Shown: positions 7,986 through 16,900 of the stretch, piece by piece
Position numbering within the stretch: position 1 is the stretch's first letter
Layout of the letters: each line of letters opens with the position of its first letter
Notes under the pieces: generated by a model
What the model was told of the DNA's origin: nothing
Database searches by the model: none
Seen by the model: only the letters and a program-made list of their open reading frames with translations
IMG/VR virus record: IMGVR_UViG_3300043429_000335
Coordinates: 1-28,869 of that record
Length of the DNA stretch: 28,869 nt
Strand: one strand, 5' to 3'
From: a virus
Translations under genes and position numbers: made by a program

Positions 7986-8516
7986 ATGGCTCTTATCAAT
8001 AAAGTCCTTCCTGGTTATGTTGCAACCTTGTGGATGCAAGATGAAGTAAACCCCACCCCTCTGACCGATGCTCAATTGTCTACATGGACAGCGCAAGTAG
8101 CCAACCTGATTGGCGCATCGGCTGGCGGTACTGGCACTGGCTCTACTTGCCTGCAAATTCCCGTGGAAAACATTCCCCCGTTTGGCGCTGATGATGCGGT
8201 GGCGGCGTATGCGGTTGCCGGTGCGCGTACTGGTGCAAAGATCACTACACAAAACCAAGTGACCAGCATGGCAATCACTGCCGCCTGGAACCCTGCTGAT
8301 CCTGCTCTGTTGCTGATCCGTGGCGATGGTTACAGCGGTTCGGTTATCCGTACCTATGTCGTAGCTGTCTATGATGGCACGGACACCGTAGCTTATGCGT
8401 TTAATGCTCGGGTGGGCGGCATGACTTGGGACTTTAACACAGCAACCGAGAGCAAGTTTAATTTCACCCTGCACCCCGTTGGCGGCAACAGCTACGGCTG
8501 GTCAAACAACACCTAA
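7986..8516 (+). CDS. Major tail tube protein
   Basis: Probable subunit of the hexameric rings that make up the flexible tail tube. The 176-residue product starts MALINKVLPGYVATLWMQDE, is poor in charge and rich in Ala/Gly/Thr, and has alternating strands (VTSMAITAAW, VIRTYVVAVYDG, VAYAFNARVGGMTWDF, ATESKFNFTLHPVG), as expected for the tail tube beta-sandwich. It has a strong ribosome binding site (AAAGGA), consistent with a highly expressed structural protein, and its own hairpin immediately downstream. Gene order (after tail terminator, before chaperones and tape measure) supports it. Sequence identity to named tube proteins is not obvious to me. Confidence 0.7.
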   Translation: MALINKVLPGYVATLWMQDEVNPTPLTDAQLSTWTAQVANLIGASAGGTGTGSTCLQIPVENIPPFGADDAVAAYAVAGARTGAKITTQNQVTSMAITAAWNPADPALLLIRGDGYSGSVIRTYVVAVYDGTDTVAYAFNARVGGMTWDFNTATESKFNFTLHPVGGNSYGWSNNT

Positions 8517-8524
8517 CCAATGAT

Positions 8525-8548
8525 TGCCTCACCCTTTGGGGTGAGGCA
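8525..8548 (+). terminator. Perfect 10-bp hairpin after the tail tube gene, no U-tract
   Basis: A ten-pair perfect stem (8525-8534 with 8539-8548) closes a TTTG loop. It begins nine bases after the tail tube stop. The following bases are TCATCAAG, not a T run, so it may stabilise the 3' end of the tube mRNA or attenuate transcription rather than act as a classical terminator. It lies upstream of the better start of the next gene. Confidence 0.55.
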
Positions 8549-8558
8549 TCATCAAGAT

Positions 8559-8792
8559 ATGATCCAACACGATATTAAAACCAGCGATGACCTGCTTAAT
8601 TTTTTGGCTGTACAGGCCGAAAAAGACGGTAAGCAATGGTTCGGCTATTTTCAGCAGCGCATGACAGGCGTTAGCCTTGCTCATCAAATTGCGGCGCGTC
8701 ATGCTGACAAAATGACCCCCGCAGAAGTTGTTAGCTACGTCAAAGAGCTAAACAACGAAATTTTTCACCGCATCATCAAGCCTGGGGCATAG
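8559..8792 (+). CDS. Small tail-region protein of unknown function
   Basis: A 77-residue, mostly helical and charged protein (HDIKTSDDLLNFLAVQAEKD ... MTPAEVVSYVKELNNEIFHR). The frame is open from an ATG at 8520, but that start would run translation through the 10-bp hairpin; the ATG at 8559, just past the hairpin, is more likely even though its Shine-Dalgarno is weak. It ends one base before the gp10-like gene. I do not recognise a family. Its place between tail tube and chaperones suggests a minor neck or tail role, but nothing in the sequence shows one. Confidence 0.6.
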   Translation: MIQHDIKTSDDLLNFLAVQAEKDGKQWFGYFQQRMTGVSLAHQIAARHADKMTPAEVVSYVKELNNEIFHRIIKPGA

Positions 8793-8793
8793 C

Positions 8794-9339
8794 ATGGGCA
8801 TAACCATCAAGCTAGAAGGCATTGGCGAGGTGGATAAAGCATTGCGCCAGCTAGAGGCTGATTTCGGTCAAAAGGAAAGCGCCAAAAGGGTTTTGGTTCC
8901 TGCTGTCAGGGAATCGCTACGACCCGTGCTAAATCAAGCCATAGCAAACGCACCAAAGGAAACCGGGGGTCTGGCCTTGTCATTGCAGATTGAGGCGCGT
9001 AGGCCCACCAGCAGGGACAGGCGCAGCAAGTACATTACGCAGACAGATACGGTCATTGGGGCGGTGACAACGGCATCAGCAAAAAAGCTGGCAAAGATGA
9101 GCGAAGGCAAAGGGCTATTGTCTGCACGGCGCAAGCTTAAAAAGCTGGGATTTGAAAATGCGGAAGCGTTTACCGGCGTTGCATCTGATGCTAGGGCGGT
9201 TGCTCAAGAGTTTGGATCGGCTAGGAATCCTGCAACACCATATCTTAGGCCAGCACTGGAGGCTAACGCACAATCAACCGTAAACAACTTGGCTCAAATT
9301 TTGGCAAGACGAATCAACGAATATAGAAGCAAACGATAA
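8794..9339 (+). CDS. HK97 gp10-like head-tail joining / neck protein
   Basis: A 181-residue basic protein starting one base after its upstream neighbour. The N-terminus IKLEGIGEVDKALRQLEADF, the central NAPKETGGLALSLQ and the C-terminal QEFGSARNPATPYLRPALEA are the recognisable signature of HK97 gp10-like proteins (Glu-Phe-Gly, then Pro-x-x-Pro-Tyr/Phe-Leu-Arg-Pro-Ala). The family usually sits between the stopper and the tail terminator; here it lies after the tail tube gene, a less common order. An extra Lys-rich insertion (about residues 85-125) makes it longer than the usual ~130-150. The family is well supported; its exact function in the neck is inferred. Confidence 0.75.
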   Translation: MGITIKLEGIGEVDKALRQLEADFGQKESAKRVLVPAVRESLRPVLNQAIANAPKETGGLALSLQIEARRPTSRDRRSKYITQTDTVIGAVTTASAKKLAKMSEGKGLLSARRKLKKLGFENAEAFTGVASDARAVAQEFGSARNPATPYLRPALEANAQSTVNNLAQILARRINEYRSKR

Positions 9340-9342
9340 AAC

Positions 9343-9831
9343 ATGACAAAACTATCAAAAGCACTTGGCGAAAAATATCAAGCAAAACGCACAAACATTT
9401 TTACCCGTTCTTTTGAATTGGGTGGACATACATTTAAGGTTCGGATTCCATTTGTAGCGGAATCAGACCAGATTTATCAAAAGGTCAATAATCCAAATGA
9501 GGCGCATATTGAACGGATTTATCAGCAGTTGACTGAACCGCTTATGGCGCTAAAAGACCAAGCCACACCAGATGCCGAAATCGAATATCAAGAAAAAGAT
9601 ATTGTGGTTAAAGGTCGGTCAATGCGGGAGGCGGCTAAAAATAAAGCCATGACTGAAAATCGGGTGGTTGAATATATTAAGCTGCTTGTGCCCGAACAGC
9701 CAGATATGAATCTTGATGATTTGACCTATGAGGAGGTAGAAGCGGAATTCCCCTGGACGGTTCAAATCGCATTGATTGAAAAAATCAGCGAAGCAATTAG
9801 CCCAGGTTACAAGGAAACAAGGGGAAACTGA
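9343..9831 (+). CDS. Tail assembly chaperone, gpG-like (zero-frame product)
   Basis: A 162-residue cytoplasmic chaperone expected to coat the tape measure protein during tail assembly and leave before completion. It is soluble, acidic and helical, with FELGGHTFKVRIPFVAESDQ near the N-terminus and NLDDLTYEEVEAEFPWTVQI near the end; no virion motif is visible. It directly precedes a short gpT-like frame and the tape measure gene. Its last codons are GGA AAC followed at once by TGA, inside the slippery heptamer G GGA AAC, so a minority of ribosomes should continue in the -1 frame to give a gpGT-like fusion. Confidence 0.75.
   Translation: MTKLSKALGEKYQAKRTNIFTRSFELGGHTFKVRIPFVAESDQIYQKVNNPNEAHIERIYQQLTEPLMALKDQATPDAEIEYQEKDIVVKGRSMREAAKNKAMTENRVVEYIKLLVPEQPDMNLDDLTYEEVEAEFPWTVQIALIEKISEAISPGYKETRGN
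9822..9828 (+). promoter_or_regulatory. Programmed -1 ribosomal frameshift site (G GGA AAC)
   Basis: A canonical X XXY YYZ heptamer in the correct phase for the gpG-like gene. After slipping, tRNAs re-pair on GGG and AAA, and reading continues CTG ATT GGC TCA into the downstream frame, which is open from 9801 because the last upstream stop in it is at 9798-9800. The zero-frame TGA follows the heptamer immediately. Lambda uses G GGA AAG at the same position. The predicted fusion is 162 + 118 = 280 residues, ending at 10184. I did not identify a stimulatory hairpin. Confidence 0.82.
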
Positions 9832-10184
9832 TTGGCTCATTGAGGACGCAGATTGAATGCGCCATGATCTTCAATGGGCACACTCACGACACATTGGCGC
9901 AACTGGACGAAATGACCATGCTGCAAATACAAACCATGTACGCAGACGGTCTGATTGGCAATCAAGGGTTGTTGGTTACTTTGGGGCAATTAACGGCTGG
10001 AGTGTTCAACTATATGCGGCCAGCAAATGCCCCTGATTACAAGCTATCCAAAATTTTAGGCTCGGCGTATGATTACATAGTGCCACCATTAAGCCCTGAG
10101 CAGCAAGCAGAAGCGAACAGCAATGCCCTAAAAACATTCATGATGGCAGCGCCAGGGTTTAATAAAGACAGGTTCAAATCATGA
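9828..10184 (+). CDS. gpT-like extension of the tail assembly chaperone
   Basis: Downstream half of the gpGT-type chaperone, made mainly by -1 frameshifting at 9822-9828. Read alone, the frame has only a TTG (9840) or an internal ATG (9864) as possible starts, neither with a good Shine-Dalgarno, which fits production as a fusion. The 118-residue extension contains LAQLDEMTMLQIQTMYADGL, a Pro/Tyr segment (YDYIVPPLSPEQQAEANSNA) and a basic end. In lambda the T part binds the tail tube protein while the G part holds the tape measure. The stop overlaps the tape measure ATG by four bases (ATGA). Confidence 0.72.
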   Translation: MIGSLRTQIECAMIFNGHTHDTLAQLDEMTMLQIQTMYADGLIGNQGLLVTLGQLTAGVFNYMRPANAPDYKLSKILGSAYDYIVPPLSPEQQAEANSNALKTFMMAAPGFNKDRFKS

Positions 10185-12202
10185 CAAATTTTATCGGGCG
10201 GCTTGGTGTTACTTTGGGTCTTGATAGCGCGGAATTTTCTCGCGGGATTGATGGCGCAAGTAAAAAGCTAGAACAGCTAGCAGCATCGGCCAAACGATAT
10301 GGTTCTTTGGCGGGAACCGCATTGGTTGCCGCATCTACAGCAGCGATTGCCTATGCCGATGAATTGGTGGACGTTGCCAATGCAAACGATGTAGCCATTT
10401 CGTCCATCATCCAATTGCGTGATGCTTTGGCAAAAAGCGGAGGCGAAGCAGGTAACGCATCTAAGTTCCTGTCCAGCTTTACCCAATACATCGACAAAGC
10501 TGCCGAGGGATCTTTTGAGGCGCAGAAAACGTTAAAAGGTTTGGGCATTTCCCTGCAAGACCTAAAAACGCTAAGCATTGATGAATTGTTCAGGAAGGCT
10601 GCAATTGGGCTTTCTCAGATGGATGATTCGCTAACTCGCAGCGCAAAAGGGATGGAAGTTTTTGGCAAATCCTTTAAGGGGGTTGATGCCAGGGGTTTTG
10701 CCGAAGAACTGAGTAAGGCGACGACAGTATCAAAAGAGCATGAGGAAGGAATTAGAGCTGCCGCTGATGCTTACGATATGCTGGCCGAAAAAAGCCGTAG
10801 GGCTATGGAAGGTTTGGCCGCGACAGTTGGCCCAGCAATTAAATCGGCAATCGAAAATTTTGATAAGTTGATTGCCGCAATGAAAATTAGCGGCGAGGAA
10901 ATCGACAAGGTTGCTAAAAAATATGAATTATCTTTTTCGCGTGGCGGTTTCAAAAGACCCGGACAAGAAAAAGAAACTGTTTTGCCGGGGCTTTCAGCAG
11001 AGCAACAAGACGCAATGTTTGCTGACAGGGCTAAGCCTGCTAGCAGGGTTGTAACAGCCGGTGTTAATAAAGAGGCAGAAGCTGAGCGTAAACGCCAGCA
11101 GGAAAATTGGGCAAAAGGTTATTTGGCGGTACAGCAAGAAATCCGCGAAGGTAACGAAGCAATTGCAAAACAAGCAACCGAATTAGCGCAAAAAGAAATT
11201 GACGAAATCGAGCGCAGGCGGCAAATCACAATTAAAGCGCGAAAAGATGAAGCGGAAGAAATCATAGAAGGCAATAGGTTAATTGTTGAACAAGGTGGAG
11301 AGTATCAAAAAGCAAATGCCCAACTTGTTACCCGCCAAGCAGCAGAAGCTGAATTAATTAATCGTCAAAAAATCACGTTGGATTTGGCCGATAAAGGCTT
11401 GCTGATGAAAGCTAGGGAATATCAGTTCGCACAAGAAATTTTGGCAATTCAATTTAGATATGCTGATGCGGTCAAAGAAATAAAAGCTAATGAATCATTG
11501 TCATTTGCCGACAAAGAAGCGGCATTGTTGCGGCTTAAAGCTTTGACCGAATCAGAATTTGAAGTAGCCAAACAACGATTGGCATTGGCTGAAAAAATGC
11601 AAAACGCCACATTTGGCGAAGGCTTTTTTGTTGCCATGATTCAAGCGGCCCAAAACGCTACAACTGCATTTCAATACGGGCAGCAGGCGTTTGAATCCAT
11701 GATGGGCAATATGGGCAATGCGCTAAATCAATTTGTACAAACTGGCAAACTCAATTTTAAGGATTTAGCAAAAAGCATCATTCAAGACTTGATTGCGATC
11801 CAACTAAGAGCGCAGGCAACGGCGTTATTTTCTCGATTTATTGGCGGGATGTTTGGCGGTGGTGCAGTAGTTGGCCCAGGCATGGCGGCAGAAGCCCTGC
11901 CATCGGGGTTTAATCAGTATTTGGCAGCACGGGCAGAAGGTGGGCCGGTGTCAGGAAATAGCCCGTATCTGGTGGGAGAGCGCGGCCCGGAATTGTTTGT
12001 GCCCAACCGTAGCGGAACAATTGTTCCCACCCATCAGCTATCAGGTGCAATGGGGGGCCAGACAATCAACTACAACGGCCCATTTATTCAAAACATGAGT
12101 GCGATTGACACACAATCTGGAATTCAGTTTTTGACGCAAAATAAACAGGCTGTGTGGGCGGCAAACCAAAGCGCACAGCGGTCATTACCCGTGAGCCGAT
12201 AA
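10181..12202 (+). CDS. Tail tape measure protein
   Basis: Sets tail length and travels ahead of the DNA during injection. At 673 residues it implies a fairly short tail for a siphovirus-like phage. The N-terminus (IGRLGVTLGLDSAEFSRGID) is typical of tape measure proteins; residues about 300-470 are strongly charged coiled coil; the C-terminal part has GKLNFKDLAKSIIQDLIAIQ, the lambda gpH C-terminal signature, then a Gly/Ala/Met hydrophobic stretch and AEGGPVSGNSPYLVGERGPE with FVPNRSGTIVP, another common tape measure end motif. Translation is coupled to the chaperone extension by an ATGA overlap. A weaker hydrophobic stretch lies near residues 40-60. Confidence 0.93.
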   Translation: MTNFIGRLGVTLGLDSAEFSRGIDGASKKLEQLAASAKRYGSLAGTALVAASTAAIAYADELVDVANANDVAISSIIQLRDALAKSGGEAGNASKFLSSFTQYIDKAAEGSFEAQKTLKGLGISLQDLKTLSIDELFRKAAIGLSQMDDSLTRSAKGMEVFGKSFKGVDARGFAEELSKATTVSKEHEEGIRAAADAYDMLAEKSRRAMEGLAATVGPAIKSAIENFDKLIAAMKISGEEIDKVAKKYELSFSRGGFKRPGQEKETVLPGLSAEQQDAMFADRAKPASRVVTAGVNKEAEAERKRQQENWAKGYLAVQQEIREGNEAIAKQATELAQKEIDEIERRRQITIKARKDEAEEIIEGNRLIVEQGGEYQKANAQLVTRQAAEAELINRQKITLDLADKGLLMKAREYQFAQEILAIQFRYADAVKEIKANESLSFADKEAALLRLKALTESEFEVAKQRLALAEKMQNATFGEGFFVAMIQAAQNATTAFQYGQQAFESMMGNMGNALNQFVQTGKLNFKDLAKSIIQDLIAIQLRAQATALFSRFIGGMFGGGAVVGPGMAAEALPSGFNQYLAARAEGGPVSGNSPYLVGERGPELFVPNRSGTIVPTHQLSGAMGGQTINYNGPFIQNMSAIDTQSGIQFLTQNKQAVWAANQSAQRSLPVSR

Positions 12203-12203
12203 C

Positions 12204-12884
12204 ATGAGCCTACAAACAATCCTTTCTATCTGCGAATCTGTTGGGATCAATGACCAGCGGTTTGTAGGCCAGACGCTAAGTCGCAATCAAAAGCTGACCA
12301 CATCAGAAATTTTGACGGTGGTTCCATTTCAGTTTGAATTGCGACCAATGAATTATTTGCTGTATTCGCAAAATCGCACGACCTTAAACAGCTTGCGGAT
12401 TCCTGACAAATCGTTGCAGCAATATCTAAACTTTGGTCAAACGGGGTGGCTTAACTACGTCAAATACCAAGGCCAAATGACCTCAGTGCAAATTGGCAAT
12501 TGTTTATGGCAAGTATCAAGCGCAAACAAAACTTTGGTTTTGGGGGCGTTGCCTGCGTTGTCGTCTACGGATTATTTATTCCGAGTAGGTGATTTTGTTC
12601 AGGTCGGTTTGTATTCATACATTGTCACTGCTGATGTGCAGCGCGGAAGCGGAAGCACGGTTAATGTGCCGGTGCATCGAAATTTGATAGTGGCGCTAAC
12701 AAGCACTGTTCCTTGTGTAGCCGGTGAGTTTGGAACCACCGTAGCGATGGGCGGCACAACTTACACAGGGGTCACTTTCCCGGTTGTGCTTAGGGAATAT
12801 CCCACATATAACCTTGTGCCAATCACTAATGATTCTTTCATTAGTTGGTCGGGGCCATTCAAGGCATTGGAGCAGGTGCTATGA
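12204..12884 (+). CDS. Distal tail / minor tail protein A
   Basis: A 226-residue protein starting one base after the tape measure stop. It is rich in Leu/Val/Thr/Gln and reads as mostly beta strand; the end, NDSFISWSGPFKALEQVL, resembles the conserved end of small tail-tip proteins that follow the tape measure gene in many siphoviruses and gene transfer agents. By position it corresponds to the distal tail ring (lambda gpM/gpL region or GTA gp12 slot). Its stop overlaps the ATG of the next gene (ATGA), implying coupled synthesis with that protein. Function is inferred from position. Confidence 0.62.
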   Translation: MSLQTILSICESVGINDQRFVGQTLSRNQKLTTSEILTVVPFQFELRPMNYLLYSQNRTTLNSLRIPDKSLQQYLNFGQTGWLNYVKYQGQMTSVQIGNCLWQVSSANKTLVLGALPALSSTDYLFRVGDFVQVGLYSYIVTADVQRGSGSTVNVPVHRNLIVALTSTVPCVAGEFGTTVAMGGTTYTGVTFPVVLREYPTYNLVPITNDSFISWSGPFKALEQVL

Positions 12885-13486
12885 ATGTCATTGCACCAGT
12901 TGAAGGAACTAGCAATATCCGCATTGCGGATTTTTTGCGAATCACAACAACTAGCGGCACTTATCTGATGACCACTGCGCCATCGGATATGACCATTGCG
13001 GCTGTTGATGCTAGCCCGTTTCAATCAGTCGGCACGTTGCTGGCGATCGGTGAAGTCCAGCGAGATATTAAATCAACGGCAAATGACACCACTGTTACGC
13101 TGTCGGGCATTGACACAGCGATGTTAGGTTTTGTTCTTGGGCAAAATGTCAAAGGCTCACCAATTCAGCTTTGGCACGGATTCTTTGACACAAACGGCGC
13201 ATTGATTACTACGGGCGGCACCGGTGGCCTGTATCAGTATTTCAACGGCATCATTACTTCATTCTCAATCGGTGAACAATGGATGGATGAGGCCCGAATG
13301 TATGTTGGTTCAATTAGCGTTTCTGCATCCTCAATTCAGTTGATTTTGCAAAACAGAATTGCAGGCCGATACACAAATAATAGTAGCTGGCAGTTTTACA
13401 ACAGCGGCGACACATCAATGAATCGAGTTCCGTTCATTGAAACAATTAACTATCAATTCGGCAAAGATGCGCCCCCTAATTCGTAA
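12881..13486 (+). CDS. Tail tip / hub protein B
   Basis: A 201-residue product from the ATG at 12881, which overlaps the previous stop. The longer open frame from 12845 is less likely, because it would add residues lying over the upstream gene. The C-terminal half contains YFNGIITSFSIGEQWMDEAR, then a strand region, and RIAGRYTNNSSWQFYN with DTSMNRV, a pattern seen in small tail-tip proteins that precede the large gpJ-like gene (Gly-Arg-x-Thr-Asn and Asp-x-Ser-Met, then a Phe-Gly-Lys end, here FGKDAPPNS). It probably forms part of the tip ring between tape measure and central hub. It overlaps the GNAT gene by 20 bases. Confidence 0.62.
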   Translation: MNVIAPVEGTSNIRIADFLRITTTSGTYLMTTAPSDMTIAAVDASPFQSVGTLLAIGEVQRDIKSTANDTTVTLSGIDTAMLGFVLGQNVKGSPIQLWHGFFDTNGALITTGGTGGLYQYFNGIITSFSIGEQWMDEARMYVGSISVSASSIQLILQNRIAGRYTNNSSWQFYNSGDTSMNRVPFIETINYQFGKDAPPNS

Positions 13487-13922
13487 AGCATCGCCATTTG
13501 ATATTGAGCAGATCCTAGACAGACTGCGGGATTACCGTTCCCATATGCCTTATGGGTTCTTGGCAGATGCTGATGACGCAGAACACATTAAAACGATGCT
13601 CACGCAATTGATGGCGGGGCAAGGTGTGGTGATAGTGGCAGAGCAGGAAAAACGCATTGTGGGCGTTTTAATCGCAGGCGTGATGCCCTCTATCTGGTCG
13701 CCTAAGCATCTGATGCTAACGGAATTTGCCTACTGGGTTGATGAGAAAGCCAGGGGCGGCACGACAGGCTATAGATTGTTGCGCGAGTATTTAGACGAAG
13801 CGGTTAAGATGCGGGAAGCTGGCAGAATTGCTAATTGCTTTATCAGCAAGATGGTAAACAGTCCCGATCTAAATTATGAGCGTTTCGGCTTTCAAAAACT
13901 TGAAGAATTCTGGGTGATGTAA
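13467..13922 (+). CDS. GNAT-fold acetyltransferase-like protein in the tail-tip cluster
   Basis: A 151-residue protein from ATG 13467. GNAT features appear in order: an N-terminal strand-helix (LIRKASPFDIEQILDRLRDY), the strand pair VVIVAEQEKRIVGVLIAG, a strand ending in TEFAYWVDEKARGGTTGYRL whose Arg-Gly-Gly-Thr-Thr-Gly fits the acetyl-CoA pyrophosphate loop, and the closing NYERFGFQKLEEFWVM typical of GNAT C-termini. It sits between hub protein B and the gpJ-like protein, where many phages carry an NlpC/P60 tail peptidase. It might modify a virion protein or have lost catalysis and become structural; acetyltransferase-like small virion proteins occur in other phages (for example T7 gp13). 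Its substrate is unknown. Confidence 0.78.
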   Translation: MRPLIRKASPFDIEQILDRLRDYRSHMPYGFLADADDAEHIKTMLTQLMAGQGVVIVAEQEKRIVGVLIAGVMPSIWSPKHLMLTEFAYWVDEKARGGTTGYRLLREYLDEAVKMREAGRIANCFISKMVNSPDLNYERFGFQKLEEFWVM

Positions 13923-16900
13923 TGCCGGGATCAATCATTGTTTCCTATTTTACCGGGGTTGCTGCTGCAAAATTTACTTTTGCAATGACGGCGGCAGCGT
14001 TTGCAATCAACATGGTTGCATCGTCAATTATTAGCAAAGCGTTTGCCCCCAAAGGATTTGGAACCAATGACGCTACCCCTAACCCTGGAAGTCCAACACA
14101 AGTCCCCCCCGCTGGAAGCAATAAAGTTCCGGTGGTGTATGGCAGTTCGTATGTTGGCGGCATCATCACTGATCTAAGCATCACTAGCAACAACCAACGG
14201 CTTTATTACGTCATGACCTTGTGTGAGGTCACAAACACAGAGCCAGGGCAAACGCCTGACACAATAAGTTTTGGTAATATTTATTGGGGCGGCAAACGAT
14301 GCGTATTTGATGTAACAGATCAATATAAAGTTATTGGTTTGTTAGATGAGTCAACCGGAATAACTGATTACGCAGTAGCAGGCAAACTAAACATTTATTT
14401 GTTTAGAAATGGTTCGTCGTCTGGCGTTAATACGGCGCAAACGGCAATCCAGATTATGAGCAATGGCGATTTAGTGTATCAATGGGATGCCACTAAATTA
14501 ATGTCAAATGTGGCATTTGCTATTGTCGAAATTACCTATAGTCAAACTGCAAATTTGACGGGATTGCAGCCGACCAGATTTCAAATTATTAACAGTAGAA
14601 CCAATCCAGGCGATTGCATTGCTGATTATTTGCAATCTACAAGATACGGTGCGGCGCTAACAACAGCGCAAATTGATTACACCAGTTTGTCGGCTTTAAA
14701 CAGCTATAGCGCAACTCCGGTTGTTTACACCACATATTCCGGTGGCTCAGCTTTTCAACCAAGATTCAGGTTTGACGGTGTAGTTAGCACAGATGCAACT
14801 GTAATGGACAACATACAGGCGATGGCATCTTGTGCAGATTGCTTGATCCGCTACAACGAAATCACCGCTAAATGGGGCGTGATTGTTCAATCGTCTACCT
14901 ATAGTGTGGCGATGGACATAAACGATTCTCGCATGGTGTCGGCAATTCAAATTTCACCAATTGATTTGTCGGCCAGCTATAACATTATTGAGGTTAAATT
15001 CCCTGACGGGACAAACCAAGATTCTTTTAATACGGCACTTTATAACCTAGCGGTAATCAACCCGTCTTTGCTTTATCCAAACGAACCAGTCAATAAGCAA
15101 ACGGTAAATCTGAATTTGATTAATAACAGCGTTCGGGCGCAAGTTATTGCCAATCGTTTGTTGGAGGCGGCGCGGGAAGATTTGCAGATTAAGGTCAACA
15201 TCAATTATTCTGGCTTGCAATTGGAAGCCGGAGATATTGTGACCGTTACTAATGCAAATTATGGATGGGCTGCAAAATTGTTCAGGGTTGCTCAGGTTGT
15301 AGAGCAATTCAGTTCAGACGGGCAAATAACTGCAAGTTTGACGCTGATGGAATTTAACCCAGCGGTTTATGACGATAAAAACGTCACGCAATTTACACCC
15401 GCACCGAATACCGGCATTGGTTCGCCATTGGGCTTTGGTGTTATTCCCGCGCCAACAATCACAGGATTGCAACCAAGCGCGGCGGTTCCGTCTTTTGGCG
15501 TAGCAGTCACGGCGGCATCAGCGGGAATTAGCCAATACGCCGAAGTTTGGTATTCGGCTTTTTCAAGCCCTACAGATGCTCAGCGCATCTTTGCTGGAAC
15601 AACGGCAGTAAATCCTGGCGGCAATCCCTACAACCCAGGCACAAGCATGGGTGTTGTCACGCTAACGGAAATTCCTCAAGGTGATTGGTATTTCTTTAGC
15701 AGGATGGTCAATGCATTGGGCAGCAGCGTTTTTAGCCCTGCATCAAGCGTACTGGTTTGGCGACCACTGACATTTCAATATGTTGATCGTTATATTGCTG
15801 TAGCCTATGCCGACAATGCAACCGGCACAGTTGGCTTTAGCACAAACCCAAGAAACAAAGCCTATTTCGGTTTGTACAACAACGCCACTGCTAATCCTCC
15901 GGGCGGCGGGGCCAGCGAATACACATGGTATCAAGCTAGCAGCAATTTTGGCTCGACTAATTACCTGCTGTTTTCCAATCGTCAAAACCGCAAATTCAGT
16001 TTTGACATTGGCGGCGCAGCGCAGTCAAATCAAACCGGAACATTTGTTCCGACTGATACGGCTAAATTTGACACATCATTGTGGTCTGGATTGCCGGATG
16101 GAAGCAATTACATAGATTTAGACGCACGAACCGGACAGCTAACAAGAATCGGATCAACATCAGTTAGTAGTGCCGATGGTTTGTTAAACGTCACCAACAA
16201 TGTCAATGGCTCCATGATTGTTTCTCTGGAGCGATTCCTTAATTTTGGATCTGGCGTTTATAGTAAAACATTTAACGCAGCAACATTAACTATTGATGTT
16301 TTTGGGCGGGTGGTCGGATTTACGCAGCCAGATGCGTTTTATTTTACCGAAACAATTTTTTCAGCGACAGCAGGTCAAACCAGTTTTGCGGTAACTCATG
16401 TAGTTGGCAATGTTCTGGTTTATCGCAATGGCGTTTTGCTCAGCACAAGCGAATATAGCGAGACTACAACAACTGTTGTTATGAACAATGCCTGTGCTGC
16501 TGGCGAAATAGTGGTAGTGCTTAATATGAGAGCAGTTAGCACGGACGCATATTATGAACCATTGGAAACCGCAGTTAATACGGTCGGCAGCAGCAGTGTT
16601 GTTTATACTGATGCGCCATATCAGTTGATTGAAGCTGGCGATATTATTACCTTTTCCAATACTGGCTCACCTACACAATATACGGTTTCAACGGTCAACA
16701 CCACAACCAAAACAATTACGTTTACAACGACCTTGGCGGGAGTAACGGCGGGATTGCCGATTTATCGCTATCGAGCAGCGGGGAGCGCATATCGGCCATT
16801 CAGTAGGGTAGAGGTTGACGTTACCGGCATTTCAACTTATACCCCCACAGAAATTTCCATTCTCAATGGTTTTGAATTGCTGTTTGTTAACGGCACATCA

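Noticed and set aside
8520-8558. Upstream ATG at 8520 for the small tail-region gene
   Set aside because: Its first 13 codons are the hairpin itself; the ATG at 8559 avoids this, although its ribosome binding site is weak.
13437-13466. TTG start for the GNAT gene
   Set aside because: It would add ten residues lying over the hub gene; the ATG at 13467 begins the recognisable GNAT N-terminal strand.
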